DNA from: Acidobacteriota bacterium
GTDB lineage: Bacteria; Acidobacteriota; Terriglobia; Bryobacterales; Bryobacteraceae
Reading direction: 5' to 3'
Assembly (NCBI GenBank): GCA_017304135.1
Contig: JAFLBB010000003.1
Coordinates: 38,891 to 102,890, forward strand
Length of the DNA: 64,000 nt
This document shows positions 17,677 through 27,198 of the stretch, piece after piece (positions within the stretch are counted from its first letter, which is position 1; every line of letters begins with the position of its first letter). The position numbers were made by a program, and so were the translations under genes. Below the pieces are notes generated by a model. It had not been told where the DNA came from and searched no databases. It saw only the letters and a program-made list of their open reading frames with translations.

Positions 17677-18017
17677 GCTGCGTAGTTGCGAGCGACCCGG
17701 CAAACTCGACTCACGCCACAGTTAACGCCGCAATGGAGTGCTCGTAACACGCCAGGACGGCGGCAGCCAAGACAGAGCTCAGTTTTCGCGCTCGCCCAAT
17801 TCTACGTCATTGATCCCGCGATCCGCAGGTCGGGCACACTATGCCATTGGGCCAGCGACGCTCAACGAGGTAGTTCTGTCAGTTGTCCAGATCGGCGAAG
17901 TATGTGGTTGCCTCTTGGAGTCTGCTGGGCTCGTGTGCCATTCGCAGAATATGCCGCAGATCGTCTCCTTAGTCAGGAGTATGCTTGCCGATTGGCATGT
18001 CATGTAATCCAATGCTG
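17677..18017. other. Intergenic region without a recognisable gene
   Basis: About 340 bases between the start of the zinc-ribbon gene and the stop of the PQQ dehydrogenase, both minus strand. It is AT-richer than the flanks. Frames open here (for example plus strand 17686-18177) lack family resemblance and ribosome sites. It should contain the promoter of the orphan pair, but I cannot place it. Confidence 0.5.
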
Positions 18018-20339
18018 CTACTTCGCCAGGCCGAAGCAGAGGATGTTGGAGCCGACGGCGAGGGCGATGTATTGTTCGCCGTTGATGGAGAAGGTCACGG
18101 GCGAGGTTTTCATGGTGGCGTTGAGGGGGACGCGCCAGAGGGTTTTGCCGGTGCGTTCGTCGGCGGCGATGAAGTAGCCGAGGGCGTCGCCATAGAAGAG
18201 CAGGCCGCCGGCGGTGCCGAGGGTGCCGGCGACGCGTTTGCCATCGGTGGGGCCGGCTTGCGGGACGTCCCAGACGATCTTGCCGGTTTCGATGTCGAGG
18301 GCGCGGAGGTACTTGGTGCCGGGGTCGGGCGGGGGCGGCGTGCGCTGGTTCTTCCAACCGCCGGGGGCGAGTTTGGCGACGCACTTTTCGGTGGCCATGA
18401 TGTAGTAGAGGCGGGTGGCGGGGCTGTAGGTGGTGCCGTTCCAGTTCGTGGCGTGGTCAGGGCAACTCAGTTCGGGCTCGGGGAGGCGGATGGGTTTGCC
18501 GTCGGGGCCGATGCCGCTGGCCCAGGTGAGCTTGCGCACGAAGGGGACGTTGAGCAGGCGTTCGCCGGTGAGGCGGTCAAAGACGTAGAAGAAGCCGTTG
18601 CGGTCGGCGTGGAGCAGCAGTTTGCGCTCACGGCCTCGGTAGGTGGTGTTGATGAGGACGTTGGGCTCGGTGGCGTCCCAGTCGCGCGTGTCGTGGGGCG
18701 TGAACTGGTAATACCATTTCAGCTTGCCGGTGTCGGGGTGGAGGGCGAGGACGGAGTCGGTGTAGAGGTTGTCGCCGCCGCGCTGGCTGTCGTCGGAATT
18801 GGGCCAGGGGTTGCCGGTGGCCCAGTAGAGGGTGTCCGACTCGGCGTCGTAAGAGCCGGTGAGCCAGGTGGAGCCGCCACCATATTGAACGGCTGTGCCG
18901 CGCCAGGTGTCGAAGCCGGGTTCGCCTTGGGCGGGGACGGTCCAGTGACGCCAGGCGCGCTGGCCGGTGTCGGCGTGGTAGGCGTCGATGAAGCCGCGGA
19001 TGCCCCAATCGCCGCCGGCGACTCCGGCGATGACGAGATTCTTGACGACGAGCGGAGCGATGGTGCCGCCGTACTTTTGCGGCTCGTGTGGCATGACGGT
19101 TTCCCAGATGAGCTTGCCGGTGGTGCGGTGGAGGGCGAGGAGGTGGGCGTTGTCGGTGACGAAGAAGAGCTTGTCGCCGAGGATGGCGACGCCGCGATTG
19201 GTGCCGAGCGAGGGGTCAGAGACGAGGCCGGGGGTGCGCGGGCGGGAGAACTGCCAGATTTGCGTGCCGGTGCGGGGGTCGAGGGCGTAGACGGAGTTGG
19301 GGCCGGTGGCGTACATGACGCCATCGGCGACGAGGGGCACGGTTTCGAGGCCGAAGTAGCGCATGTTTTCGCGGAAGTAAGGCGTGTCAGGGAGGAACTG
19401 CTGCCAGAGGGGAATGGAGAAGGCCCACTTCAATGCGAGCTTGCCGACGTTTTGCGTGGTGATTTGGTTGAGAGGGCTGTAGCGGTTGCCGTTGAGGTTG
19501 CCGTTGTAGGTGAGCCATTCGCCGGGCGGCGGGTTGAGGATGCGTTGGAAGGCGGCGGCGGGGGTGGCGGCGGCCTTGGCGGGGGTGCCGGGGGTGACGC
19601 CTTTGAGGGTGGCGAGGTAGGCGATGAGGTCAGTGAGTTGGGGGGCGTTGGCGGCAAGGGGCGGCATGAGGGAGCCGGGGGTGTCGTCGATGCGGGTGAC
19701 GTCGTCGAGCGAGAGGGGATGGACGGCGCCGGCGCGATCCTGCAGGGCCAGATCGAAGCTGGTGCGGTTGCGGGCGAAGCCTTGCAGCGTGCGGCCGTTT
19801 TTGAGATGAGCCGTGACTTGCGCGTAGCCGGGGGCAATGCGGGCGGCGGGTTCGAGGAGGGCTTCGCGAAGCTGCGGGAGGGTGAGTTCGCGAGCGATGT
19901 TGGTGAGGTCGGGGCCGGTGGGGGCGCCCGCGCCGTTGACCATGTGGCAGGCGAGACAGCGGCCGGGGCCGGTGAAGAAGGCCGCGCCGGCGGAGGGGTC
20001 ACCGGGGACGCTGGCTTCGGCGGCCACGGCGTTGAGCGAGACGACCATGGCGGCGAGGGCATCGATCTGTTCGGCGGGCAGGGCGAAGGGCGGCATGCCG
20101 GCTTTGGGGACGCCGTTGCGGATGACGTTTTTGAGGCTGTTCAGCGAGCGGCGGCGGACCCAGGGGTTGCCGGCGAGGCCGGGGCCTTGTTGCGTGCCGA
20201 GGGCGTCGTCGCCGTGGCAGCCGGCGCAGAGTTTTAGGTAGGTGGGTTTGATGTCGGGGGTGGGGGGCTGGGCGAGAGCGGGAGAGAGGAGCGCGAAAGA
20301 GAGGCCGAGCCATGTGAGGCGAAGCGGGTGCGTGGGCAT
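18018..20339 (-). CDS. PQQ-dependent dehydrogenase with two N-terminal cytochrome c domains
   Basis: 773 residues. A signal peptide (cleavage near 'ALAQ', ~24) leads to two cytochrome c domains with haem motifs CAGCH (38-42) and CLACH (128-132). A quinoprotein beta-propeller follows from ~270: 'GEWLTYNGNLNGNRYSPLNQI' region, several 'G--IW' blades and a tryptophan-docking pattern. It should oxidise an alcohol or sugar in the periplasm and pass electrons to its own haems. The haem domains precede the propeller, whereas quinohaemoprotein alcohol dehydrogenases usually carry one at the C-terminus. Divergent from the SDR gene at 20421. Substrate unknown. Confidence 0.9.
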   Translation of the reverse strand: MPTHPLRLTWLGLSFALLSPALAQPPTPDIKPTYLKLCAGCHGDDALGTQQGPGLAGNPWVRRRSLNSLKNVIRNGVPKAGMPPFALPAEQIDALAAMVVSLNAVAAEASVPGDPSAGAAFFTGPGRCLACHMVNGAGAPTGPDLTNIARELTLPQLREALLEPAARIAPGYAQVTAHLKNGRTLQGFARNRTSFDLALQDRAGAVHPLSLDDVTRIDDTPGSLMPPLAANAPQLTDLIAYLATLKGVTPGTPAKAAATPAAAFQRILNPPPGEWLTYNGNLNGNRYSPLNQITTQNVGKLALKWAFSIPLWQQFLPDTPYFRENMRYFGLETVPLVADGVMYATGPNSVYALDPRTGTQIWQFSRPRTPGLVSDPSLGTNRGVAILGDKLFFVTDNAHLLALHRTTGKLIWETVMPHEPQKYGGTIAPLVVKNLVIAGVAGGDWGIRGFIDAYHADTGQRAWRHWTVPAQGEPGFDTWRGTAVQYGGGSTWLTGSYDAESDTLYWATGNPWPNSDDSQRGGDNLYTDSVLALHPDTGKLKWYYQFTPHDTRDWDATEPNVLINTTYRGRERKLLLHADRNGFFYVFDRLTGERLLNVPFVRKLTWASGIGPDGKPIRLPEPELSCPDHATNWNGTTYSPATRLYYIMATEKCVAKLAPGGWKNQRTPPPPDPGTKYLRALDIETGKIVWDVPQAGPTDGKRVAGTLGTAGGLLFYGDALGYFIAADERTGKTLWRVPLNATMKTSPVTFSINGEQYIALAVGSNILCFGLAK

Positions 20340-20420
20340 GCGGGGTTCTTGTGATTACACCACACGGCGCACGCGGGCCTGAAGAGATCCGATTCGGCGC
20401 GGCGTGCGTAGAGGTTGGCG

Positions 20421-21038
20421 ATGGTGTTTGTGACGGGCGGAACGGGTTACCTGGGGCGGCCGCTGGTGGAGCGACTGGTGGCGCGCGGGCATAGGGTGCG
20501 GATGCTGGTGCGTGTGGGCTCGGAGGGCAAGACGCCGGCGGGGGTGGAGATTGCGCGCGGCTACGACTTGACGGGCGTGCGGACGATGGTGCATTTGATC
20601 GGCGTGCCGCGGCCCGCGCCGTGGAAGGGGGAGTTGTTCCGCACGGTCGATTTGCCGATGGCGTTGGAGGCGATGGAACGGGCACGGCGGGCGCGGGTGA
20701 GTCACTTTGTGTATGTGAGCGTGGCGCAGCCGGCGCCGGTGATGCGGGCGTACATCGACGTGCGGCGGCAGTGTGAGCAAGCGCTGGGCGCATCGGGATT
20801 GGCGTACACGATATTGAGGCCTTGGTATGTGCTGGGTCCGGGGCACCTGTGGCCGCATGCGCTGCGGCCCTTGTATGCGCTGGCGGAGCGGGTGCCGACG
20901 TGGCGCGAGGGGGCGCGGCGGCTGGGGCTGGTGCGGCGTGAAGAGATGCTGCGCGCGTTGGTTTGGGCGGTGGAGAATGCGCCGGAGCGGGGGCGCGTGC
21001 TGGACGTGCCGACGATCCGGGCGCTGGGGGCGCGTTAA
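20421..21038 (+). CDS. Atypical SDR / NAD(P)-dependent epimerase-like protein
   Basis: 205 residues. '[30 protein letters not shown]' (split: TGGTGYLG loop then the Arg-containing second strand) indicates NADP binding in an atypical short-chain dehydrogenase, NmrA/YwnB-like. '[12 protein letters not shown]' replaces the usual catalytic Ser-Tyr-Lys, so it may be a reductase, epimerase or non-catalytic sensor. The ATG at 20421 is preferred to TTG at 20415. The stop codon overlaps that of the convergent dienelactone hydrolase gene by 4 bases. Confidence 0.82.
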   Translation: MVFVTGGTGYLGRPLVERLVARGHRVRMLVRVGSEGKTPAGVEIARGYDLTGVRTMVHLIGVPRPAPWKGELFRTVDLPMALEAMERARRARVSHFVYVSVAQPAPVMRAYIDVRRQCEQALGASGLAYTILRPWYVLGPGHLWPHALRPLYALAERVPTWREGARRLGLVRREEMLRALVWAVENAPERGRVLDVPTIRALGAR

Positions 21039-21901
21039 GCCGCGCCGTTTGCCTGAAAGAACTCGAGCAGCTTTTTCCAGCCGTCTTCGGCGTCCTTCTT
21101 CGAATAGCTGGGGCGGTAGTCAGCGTGGAAGCCGTGCTGCGCGCCGGTGTAGACGAGGATGTCGCCCTTCCTGCCGGCGGCCTTCATGGCGGCCTTCATC
21201 TTTTCGACGGTGTCAAGGGGGATGCCGCCGTCCTTTTCGCCGTAGAGGCCGAGGACTGGGGCCTTCAGATCGGCGGCGACGTCGAGGGGATGCTTGGGGG
21301 TGAGTTCGCTCGGCGCGCCTACCAGACGGCCGTACCAGGCCACGCCCGCTTTCAACTTCGGATTGTGGGCGGCGTAAAGCCACACGACGCGGCCGCCCCA
21401 GCAGAAGCCGGTGATGCCAAGTTTGGCCGTGTTGCCACCGTTCTTGGCGGCCCAGGCGACGGCGGCGTCGAGGTCGCTCATCACCTGCGCGTCGGGGACC
21501 TTGGAGACAACCTTCGAGATGACGTCTTGAATGTTCGTGAGGCTGGCCACGTCGCCCTGGCGGGCGTACATTTCCGGGGCGATGGCGAGGTAGCCGGCCT
21601 TGGCGAAGCGGCGGCAGATATCTTTGATGTGCTCATGGACGCCGAAGATCTCCTGCACGACGAGGGCAACCGGAAAGTTGCGGCCGGTGGCGGGCATGGC
21701 GCGGTAGGCGGGAATCTCGCCGTCTTTCACGGGGATCTTCACTTCGCCGGCGGTGAGTCCGTCGGCGGGGGTGGTGATGGTTTGCGAGGTGACCGGCTGG
21801 ACGGCCATGGCGAACCCGGCGGCGAGTTTGGTGACGAGGAATTCCCGCCGTCCGCGAAGGGACTGCGGCAGAAGGCTTTCGATGTCAGGATGGGTGGCCA
21901 T
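21035..21901 (-). CDS. Dienelactone hydrolase family protein, exported
   Basis: 288 residues. The N-terminus contains [18 protein letters not shown], a Tat-like signal starting ~17 residues in. The alpha/beta hydrolase core carries the nucleophile Cys167 in 'GFCWGG', the '[12 protein letters not shown]' oxyanion strand and His in 'AQHGFHAD' (~257), as in carboxymethylenebutenolidase. Physiological ester or lactone unknown. The gene diverges from the ECF sigma gene at 21964 with a 62-base gap. Confidence 0.88.
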   Translation of the reverse strand: MATHPDIESLLPQSLRGRREFLVTKLAAGFAMAVQPVTSQTITTPADGLTAGEVKIPVKDGEIPAYRAMPATGRNFPVALVVQEIFGVHEHIKDICRRFAKAGYLAIAPEMYARQGDVASLTNIQDVISKVVSKVPDAQVMSDLDAAVAWAAKNGGNTAKLGITGFCWGGRVVWLYAAHNPKLKAGVAWYGRLVGAPSELTPKHPLDVAADLKAPVLGLYGEKDGGIPLDTVEKMKAAMKAAGRKGDILVYTGAQHGFHADYRPSYSKKDAEDGWKKLLEFFQANGAA

Positions 21902-21963
21902 CCGGTTATTGTGGCGCACTTTTGGGGCGTCCGGTGTAACTTTCCGGCCGCGGGCGGATATAC

Positions 21964-22491
21964 ATGGTTGTGAGCGTGGAGACACCAGAGCGGGCAGCGA
22001 GCTTTCACGAAATCTATGAGCGGCATGGCCGTTCCGTGTATCGCTTCGCGCTCTATTTGAGCGGGGACGCCACGCTGGCCGAGGACATTACGGCGGAGAC
22101 GTTTCTGCGCCTGTGGGGCGCGCAGCAGTCCATCGTGATGGAGACGGTGAAGGGCTATCTGCTGGCCATCGCGCGCAACGTGTATTTGCAGGAGCGGAAG
22201 CGCGCGGGCCGGTTCACGGAGTTGCCGGAAACGATCGCGGATAGCAGATCAACCAGCGACGCCGCCGAGGCGCGCCAGCAGTTGCGGCGCACGCTGGAGT
22301 GGCTGCAGAGGCTGCCGGAATCGGACCGCGCGGCGCTGCTGATGCGGGCCGAGCAGGAGTTGCCGTATGAGGAGATTGCGCGGGCGTTGGGTATATCGCT
22401 GTCGCTGGCGAAGGTGAAAGTGCACCGGGCACGGCTGCGGTTGGCCGAGTGGAGGCTGGAGGAAGGAGTCGGACATGAACATCACGGATGA
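21964..22491 (+). CDS. ECF-type RNA polymerase sigma factor
   Basis: 175 residues. Region 2 is visible as '[19 protein letters not shown]' and '[13 protein letters not shown]', region 4 as '[45 protein letters not shown]' (helix-turn-helix, given in parts). It would direct transcription of a stress or surface regulon. The downstream membrane protein overlaps it by 17 bases and is the probable cognate anti-sigma factor. No convincing autoregulatory promoter fits before the ATG; a GTAACTTT motif at 21936 resembles an ECF -35 but is too close to the start. Confidence 0.9.
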   Translation: MVVSVETPERAASFHEIYERHGRSVYRFALYLSGDATLAEDITAETFLRLWGAQQSIVMETVKGYLLAIARNVYLQERKRAGRFTELPETIADSRSTSDAAEARQQLRRTLEWLQRLPESDRAALLMRAEQELPYEEIARALGISLSLAKVKVHRARLRLAEWRLEEGVGHEHHG

Positions 22492-23113
22492 AGTGATCAG
22501 AGATTTGCTGCCCCTCTATATGGCGGGCGAGGCGAGCGCGGATACGGTGAGGCTGGTGGATGAGTACCTGGCGCTGCATCCGGCGTTGCGCAGCGCCGTG
22601 GTGGAAGAGGCGCCACGCCTGGATGCCGCTGCGCCGGCAGGACTGGAACATCGCACGCTGGAGCATACGCGGCGCTTGCTGGCACGGAAGAATTGCTGGC
22701 TGGGGGCGGCCATATTCCTCACGCTGGCGCCATTCTCACTACGAGGTAACGAAAATGGGGTGAGCGCGGTGCTCTACCGCGACCTGCCGGTCGTGGCGGC
22801 GGCGGCCGTTGCGTTGAGCCTGGTGGCGTGGGGCCTGTTCCTGCTGACGTTGCGCAGGTTGAACGCCACGGGATTGCCCGCGCCGCGTTCCTGGGCGGCA
22901 CGGCTGGGATGGGCGGCGATGGGCTATCTCGTGGGTGCTGTTGCCATGCTGGTGAGCAGTCAATTCCTACCAGGCGACTGGGCCGTCTTGCGATATCTGA
23001 AGACCGGCGTTCCGATACTGAGCGCGATGCTGGCTGTGTATCTGGGAGAGGCCGTTCATCGCGTGGCGACGATCGAGGAGTTGCATCGCCCGACGACGCT
23101 GTTTGGCAAGTGA
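22475..23113 (+). CDS. Membrane protein, probable anti-sigma factor
   Basis: 212 residues. The first ~75 residues are soluble and helical ('DLLPLYMAGEASADTVRLVDEYLALHP' region), like the sigma-binding domain of anti-sigma factors, but lack the HxxxCxxC zinc motif. Four hydrophobic segments follow (~75-92, 105-128, 140-160, 170-190). The 17-base overlap with the ECF sigma gene is the main support for the role. It ends 4 bases before the convergent hydrolase gene. Confidence 0.75.
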   Translation: MNITDEVIRDLLPLYMAGEASADTVRLVDEYLALHPALRSAVVEEAPRLDAAAPAGLEHRTLEHTRRLLARKNCWLGAAIFLTLAPFSLRGNENGVSAVLYRDLPVVAAAAVALSLVAWGLFLLTLRRLNATGLPAPRSWAARLGWAAMGYLVGAVAMLVSSQFLPGDWAVLRYLKTGVPILSAMLAVYLGEAVHRVATIEELHRPTTLFGK

Positions 23114-23117
23114 CGGA

Positions 23118-24140
23118 TTATTGAAGCCACTTGCGGAAGAAGGCCCAGACGGGCTCGCCGCGGAACTCGTGTTTGCCATCGAACTCGACGTAGTCGAGCT
23201 TTGTGGGCGCGGCGGCGTAGGCGGCCTTCACCTGCTCGGCCATGGGGCGGACGTCGGCGATTTTGAGGCCTTCATCGTTGAGGCCGAATTGGAGGTGGAG
23301 CGGGCGCGGGTAGATGAAGCGCGCCACTTCGGCGGCATCGAGGTCGACAAGGCGGCCATCGGGCTTGTCAGCCGTTGCGCCGCGCACGGCGGGGAAGACG
23401 CGCATGCCGCAGGAGCCGGCGGCGGCGGTGATGCGCTTGTCGAGGGCGGCGGCGTACATCGTGTAATAGGCGCCGTAGCTGAGGCCGGTGATGCCGACGC
23501 GACGGGCATCGATCTCCTTGCGGCGCAGGAGCACGTCGAGCGAAGCGGCGATCTTCGTGACTTCGACCGCGGCGAGGCTCGTGCCCTTGGTGCGGAGGAG
23601 GGCGTCGAGTTCCTTGCGCACATCGGCGGGGATGAGCGACGAGCCGCCGTTTTGCATGTCGCGGCGGGGGTGCATGACGGTGAGTGGGGCCCAGACGACA
23701 TAACCTTCCTGCAACGCGCCGCGGATCATGTCGTGATAGTTGGCGCCGCCGTGGAAGAGGGCCAGTTCGGGAAAGCCGGCGCCGCCGTGGAGGGCGACGA
23801 CAAGGGGGCGGGGGAGCTTGACGTTTTTGGGGACGAGGTAGAGGCCGTAGACCTCGACACCGGGGCCGAGGCGAATCCAGAGGCGCGAGTAGACGCCGAG
23901 CGCGTCTTCGCCGATGCGCTCTTCGCGGGGCGCGCCTTGGGCGATGAGGGCGGGGGCGGGATAGCCGATGGCGGCGCGGAGGGTGTCGCCATGGGGTTCG
24001 GGCTTGGGCGGCAGCGATTCGGCGTAGAACTTCAACTGCTCGTATTGGGCTTCGCGGTGCGGCTTGGACTTCAGCAGATCCTCTTCGAGGAACGCCTGGC
24101 CGAAGGCGAGGGCCGGCAATACGAGAGCGAATAGTCTCAT
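23118..24140 (-). CDS. Exported alpha/beta hydrolase (acetyl-xylan-esterase/DLH-like)
   Basis: 340 residues with a short signal peptide (MRLFALVLPALAFGQ). 'PLVVALHGGAGFPE' is the oxyanion strand, Ser221 in 'GLSYG' the nucleophile and His in 'GKHEF' (~325) closes the triad. The large insert between strand and nucleophile resembles bacterial carbohydrate esterase-like hydrolases. It is the last gene of an amidohydrolase-sulfatase-hydrolase operon; its ATG overlaps the sulfatase stop by 4 bases (ATGA). A carbohydrate ester substrate is inferred from context. Confidence 0.82.
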   Translation of the reverse strand: MRLFALVLPALAFGQAFLEEDLLKSKPHREAQYEQLKFYAESLPPKPEPHGDTLRAAIGYPAPALIAQGAPREERIGEDALGVYSRLWIRLGPGVEVYGLYLVPKNVKLPRPLVVALHGGAGFPELALFHGGANYHDMIRGALQEGYVVWAPLTVMHPRRDMQNGGSSLIPADVRKELDALLRTKGTSLAAVEVTKIAASLDVLLRRKEIDARRVGITGLSYGAYYTMYAAALDKRITAAAGSCGMRVFPAVRGATADKPDGRLVDLDAAEVARFIYPRPLHLQFGLNDEGLKIADVRPMAEQVKAAYAAAPTKLDYVEFDGKHEFRGEPVWAFFRKWLQ

Positions 24141-25993
24141 TTTGGCAACTTCTCCAGAGCCTGTTTGGCGACGCGCATGGCGTAGGACTGGTTGCGCGAC
24201 TCGACGAGCGTTGCCTCCAGCGCGGCTTTGGCGGGCAGGGCCTTGTCGCCCATCTCTTCGAGTACGGTGGCGGCGAAGATGCGGGCGGCGGGGCTGGGAT
24301 TCTTGCGGTCGAGTTCAGCGGCGAGCAAGGGGAGCGCTTTCGCTTCGCGGCCCAATTTCGCCAGGGCGCGGGCGGCTTCGATGCGCACGGCAGCGGAGGG
24401 ATCGGTGAGCAATGGTGCGATGGCCGCTTCGTGGGGTGCGGCTTGCGCAGGGCGGTCGGCGAGGCCCTTCACGGCCCACCAGCGGACACCGGCGGCGGGG
24501 TCGCTGAGCATGGCGGCGAGTTTGGTGATGTCGGCGGCGTTGCAGGCGTTGGCGGCGGCGCGGAGGCGGGGGAGGAGGCCTTTGTTTTCGGGCTGGCGGA
24601 GGATGGCCCAACGGCTGCCGAGCTTTTGCTCACCGGCTTCGAGTTCGGGTTCGGGGAGGAGGCCGGTGTCGAGCGTCGAATCCTGCCAGCGGTCCATCTC
24701 AGCGCGGAGGCGGCGCAGGACGGGGGCGAGATCGGGTTTGGCGGCGAGGTTCTTCAGCTCGAAGGGATCGGCGTTGGCGTCGTACAACTCCTCGGCGGGC
24801 TTGGAGAGCGCCATCCACATGGCGGCCGATGGCGGCAGTTTGCCTTCGGCGTGGACGCGGCGCAACTCCTTCATCGTCGGCCCCTGCTCCTGCGTGTCGA
24901 GCTTTTGGTAATAGGGCTTCTCGGGCCGGTAGTTGCGGATGTAGCGGTATTGCTTGTCGCGCACGGCGCGGATGAGGTCGTAGCGTTCGTCCATGCGGTC
25001 GCGCGCGCCGTGGATGTACTGGCGCGGCGGGGAGGGCTTCGGCCCCAAGAACGCGCGGCCCTGGAAATGTTCCGGCAGGGGGGCGCCGGCGAGATTGAGC
25101 ATCGTCGGGGCGAGGTCAATGAAGTTGACTAACTGCGCATCCACCGTGCCCGGCCTTCCCTGCCCCGGCGCGCGGAACTTCGCCGGAATGCGGACGACGA
25201 GTGGGGCGAGGGTGCCTTGTTCATAGAGCCAGCGCTTGGCTCGCGGCAGCCCAACGCCGTGGTCGCCCCAGAAGAGGACAATCGTGTCGTTTTCGAGGCC
25301 GGCCTCGGCGATCTCACGAAGATGGTCAGCCACCCAATAATCGACGGCCGTGATGAGTTCGAGGTAATTCGCCCAATCGCGGCGCGACTCGGGCGTATCG
25401 GCGTAGTAGGGCGGCAGCGCGACCTTGGCCGGGTCCTGCCGTTGCGCGGGCGTGAGGCGCTTCACGTTCGCTTCGTGCTCGGCGCCGCGCTTCAACAGCT
25501 GGCTTTCGTGCGAGACGGTGTTGTTGAAGACGGCGAAGAAGGGCTGGCCTGGTTTGCGGTTCTTCCAGTGGGCGTTGTTGCTCACCTCGTCCCAGGCGGT
25601 TTTGGGCGTGGGGAAGTTGTAATCGGTCTTGACGTTGTTCGTGCAGTAGTAGCCGGCGTTGCGGAGGTATTCGGGGAAGGCCTTCACATGGGGCGGCAGC
25701 TTGGCCTGGCAGCGCATGTGCTGCGAGCCGAGCGAGGAGGGATACATGCCGGTGATGATGCCCGAGCGCGAGGGGGCGCAGACGCCGGCGGCGGTGTAGG
25801 CGCGGGTGTAGCGGATGCCTTCGGAGGCGAGCTTGTCGATGGTGGGCGTGATGGCGGTGGGGTCGCCGTAGCAGTGTTGCTGAGGCCCGGTGTCTTCACA
25901 AGAGAGCCAGAGGATGTTGGGGCGGCTGGCTGGTTGTGATTGCGCAAGCGCGGCGGGGGCGGCGGCGAGCAGGCCGCGGCGGGTGAGGCTCAT
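24137..25993 (-). CDS. Sulfatase with C-terminal HEAT-like repeats, exported
   Basis: 618 residues. N-terminal 'LTRRGLLAAAPAALAQSQ' is a twin-arginine-type signal. 'RPNILWLSCEDTGP' starts the alkaline-phosphatase-like fold, Cys72 in 'CAPSR' is the formylglycine site, and 'VLFWGDHGVGLPRAKRW' holds the later metal ligands. From ~500 to the end there are HEAT-type helical repeats ('WWAVKGLADRP', 'VRIEAARALAKLG'), a fusion frequent in Acidobacteria and Planctomycetes sulfatases. Both ends overlap neighbours by 4 bases. Sulfate ester of a polysaccharide or glycolipid is the expected substrate class. Confidence 0.92.
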   Translation of the reverse strand: MSLTRRGLLAAAPAALAQSQPASRPNILWLSCEDTGPQQHCYGDPTAITPTIDKLASEGIRYTRAYTAAGVCAPSRSGIITGMYPSSLGSQHMRCQAKLPPHVKAFPEYLRNAGYYCTNNVKTDYNFPTPKTAWDEVSNNAHWKNRKPGQPFFAVFNNTVSHESQLLKRGAEHEANVKRLTPAQRQDPAKVALPPYYADTPESRRDWANYLELITAVDYWVADHLREIAEAGLENDTIVLFWGDHGVGLPRAKRWLYEQGTLAPLVVRIPAKFRAPGQGRPGTVDAQLVNFIDLAPTMLNLAGAPLPEHFQGRAFLGPKPSPPRQYIHGARDRMDERYDLIRAVRDKQYRYIRNYRPEKPYYQKLDTQEQGPTMKELRRVHAEGKLPPSAAMWMALSKPAEELYDANADPFELKNLAAKPDLAPVLRRLRAEMDRWQDSTLDTGLLPEPELEAGEQKLGSRWAILRQPENKGLLPRLRAAANACNAADITKLAAMLSDPAAGVRWWAVKGLADRPAQAAPHEAAIAPLLTDPSAAVRIEAARALAKLGREAKALPLLAAELDRKNPSPAARIFAATVLEEMGDKALPAKAALEATLVESRNQSYAMRVAKQALEKLPK

Positions 25994-27159
25994 GACAACC
26001 CCAGCAGGCGCGCAGCGTTATCCCAATAGACTTTCTTCAGGATGGAATCGGGCAGGCCGATGCCATAGATGCGCCAGCGGCCCTGCGGCGGGACCTTGGC
26101 GGGGGCGTAGTCGAAGTACTCGTCCTCGGTTTCGAGGAAGCGGTAGTAGATCTGATAGAGCTCATCGCCGAAGATCTGCTGCGGCGTCTCAATGCCGAAG
26201 GGGACGGCGTCAGTGCCGAACAGGATGCGGTCCTGATAGCGCTCGAAGAACTTGCGCGAGGCGCGCGGCTGGCGGCCGAGTTCGCCGATGCGGGCGCCGA
26301 TTTCCACGAACAGGTTGGGGTATTTGTGGAGGGCTTCGCTGACATAGGCGAGGTTTTCGGAGTTGGCGACGTGGAGGGCGATGAAGTTGGTCTTCGGGTG
26401 GCGGGCGACGACGCGCAGGCGGGCTTCCTGCAACTCACGGTCACTGGGATAGTCGCGGCCGTGGAAGCTCCAGTCGGGATGGGCGTTCAACTCTTCGAAG
26501 CGTTCGTTGAAGCGGTCGATGGGGAGGAAGAAGGCTTCGGGGTCGGAGGTATGGATGGCCACCGGCATTTTGTTCGCACCGCAGGCTTCCCACATGGGAT
26601 CGAAGCGCGGGTCGTCGATCTTGAAGAGGGCTTTCGTTTCGCGTTCGCGCACGACGAGGCCAAGCGACTTGAGGACCTTGAGGCCGCGGGCTCCGTTGGC
26701 ATGCGCACGGGCGATCTCATCGCCCTGGAACTTCGCATAGCCGGCGTCGCTCGTGCGCGTGAACCAAGGCTCAGTGAAGACGAGAAAGCGGTCGGGGTGG
26801 GGCTTGTGCAGCAGCTCGACGGTTTGTTTGAGGCCGTCGCCACGGCCGCCGGTGAGGTTGACCATCATGCGGATATTGCGGCGGTCCATGACGGCGAGCA
26901 GTTCGGGCACAGGCATGAGGAGACGGGCCGACTTGCCCTGAGGGTCGCCCCAGGTGAGATGCGCGTGGATGTCGATGAGGGGGAAGCGGGCGCGCTCGAC
27001 ACGGGTCTCCGGCACGTGGAGCATGCTCTTGGGTTCGAACTGAGTCAGGTCGAGCGGTTGGGGCTTGGGCTTCACCGTGGGGCGTGTGGCGTTTTGGGCG
27101 AACGCGGCGCCTGAGGCGAGGGAAGCCAGGGCGGTGGGGAGGAAGTGTCTGCGTCGCAT
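25990..27159 (-). CDS. Exported amidohydrolase (TIM-barrel, amidohydrolase_2 type)
   Basis: 389 residues. MRRRHFLPTALASLASGAAFAQ (start 27159) is a Tat/Sec signal; an ATG five codons upstream (27174) is possible but falls in a palindrome. 'PLIDIHAHLTWG' gives the first metal-binding His pair, 'MPVAIHTSDPEAF' and 'NFIALHVANSEN' later histidines and 'ILFGTDAVPFG' the closing Asp, as in the COG2159 decarboxylase/hydrolase group. It is the first gene of the operon with sulfatase and esterase, joined by ATGA. It may be a lactonase, decarboxylase or hydrolase of a sugar-acid product. Confidence 0.85.
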   Translation of the reverse strand: MRRRHFLPTALASLASGAAFAQNATRPTVKPKPQPLDLTQFEPKSMLHVPETRVERARFPLIDIHAHLTWGDPQGKSARLLMPVPELLAVMDRRNIRMMVNLTGGRGDGLKQTVELLHKPHPDRFLVFTEPWFTRTSDAGYAKFQGDEIARAHANGARGLKVLKSLGLVVRERETKALFKIDDPRFDPMWEACGANKMPVAIHTSDPEAFFLPIDRFNERFEELNAHPDWSFHGRDYPSDRELQEARLRVVARHPKTNFIALHVANSENLAYVSEALHKYPNLFVEIGARIGELGRQPRASRKFFERYQDRILFGTDAVPFGIETPQQIFGDELYQIYYRFLETEDEYFDYAPAKVPPQGRWRIYGIGLPDSILKKVYWDNAARLLGLS

Positions 27160-27171
27160 AGGTTGAATCGC

Positions 27172-27193
27172 CATCTTATCAGGGCATAAGATG
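27172..27193. promoter_or_regulatory. Palindromic operator candidate between divergent genes
   Basis: CATCTTAT and ATAAGATG form a perfect 8-bp inverted repeat with a 6-base spacer in the 39-base gap between the amidohydrolase operon and the PQQ-propeller gene. ATAAGAT also resembles a -10 box. The position allows one dimeric regulator to control both units. Confidence 0.5.
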
Positions 27194-27198
27194 TGGCT

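Noticed and set aside
17985..20237. 750-residue plus-strand frame rich in Gly, Val, Glu
   Set aside because: Antisense of the dihaem PQQ dehydrogenase, which has two haem motifs and a propeller; no ribosome site.
21930..21963. ECF autoregulatory promoter before the first sigma gene (GTAACTTT)
   Set aside because: A -10 at normal spacing would put transcription start at or after the ATG.
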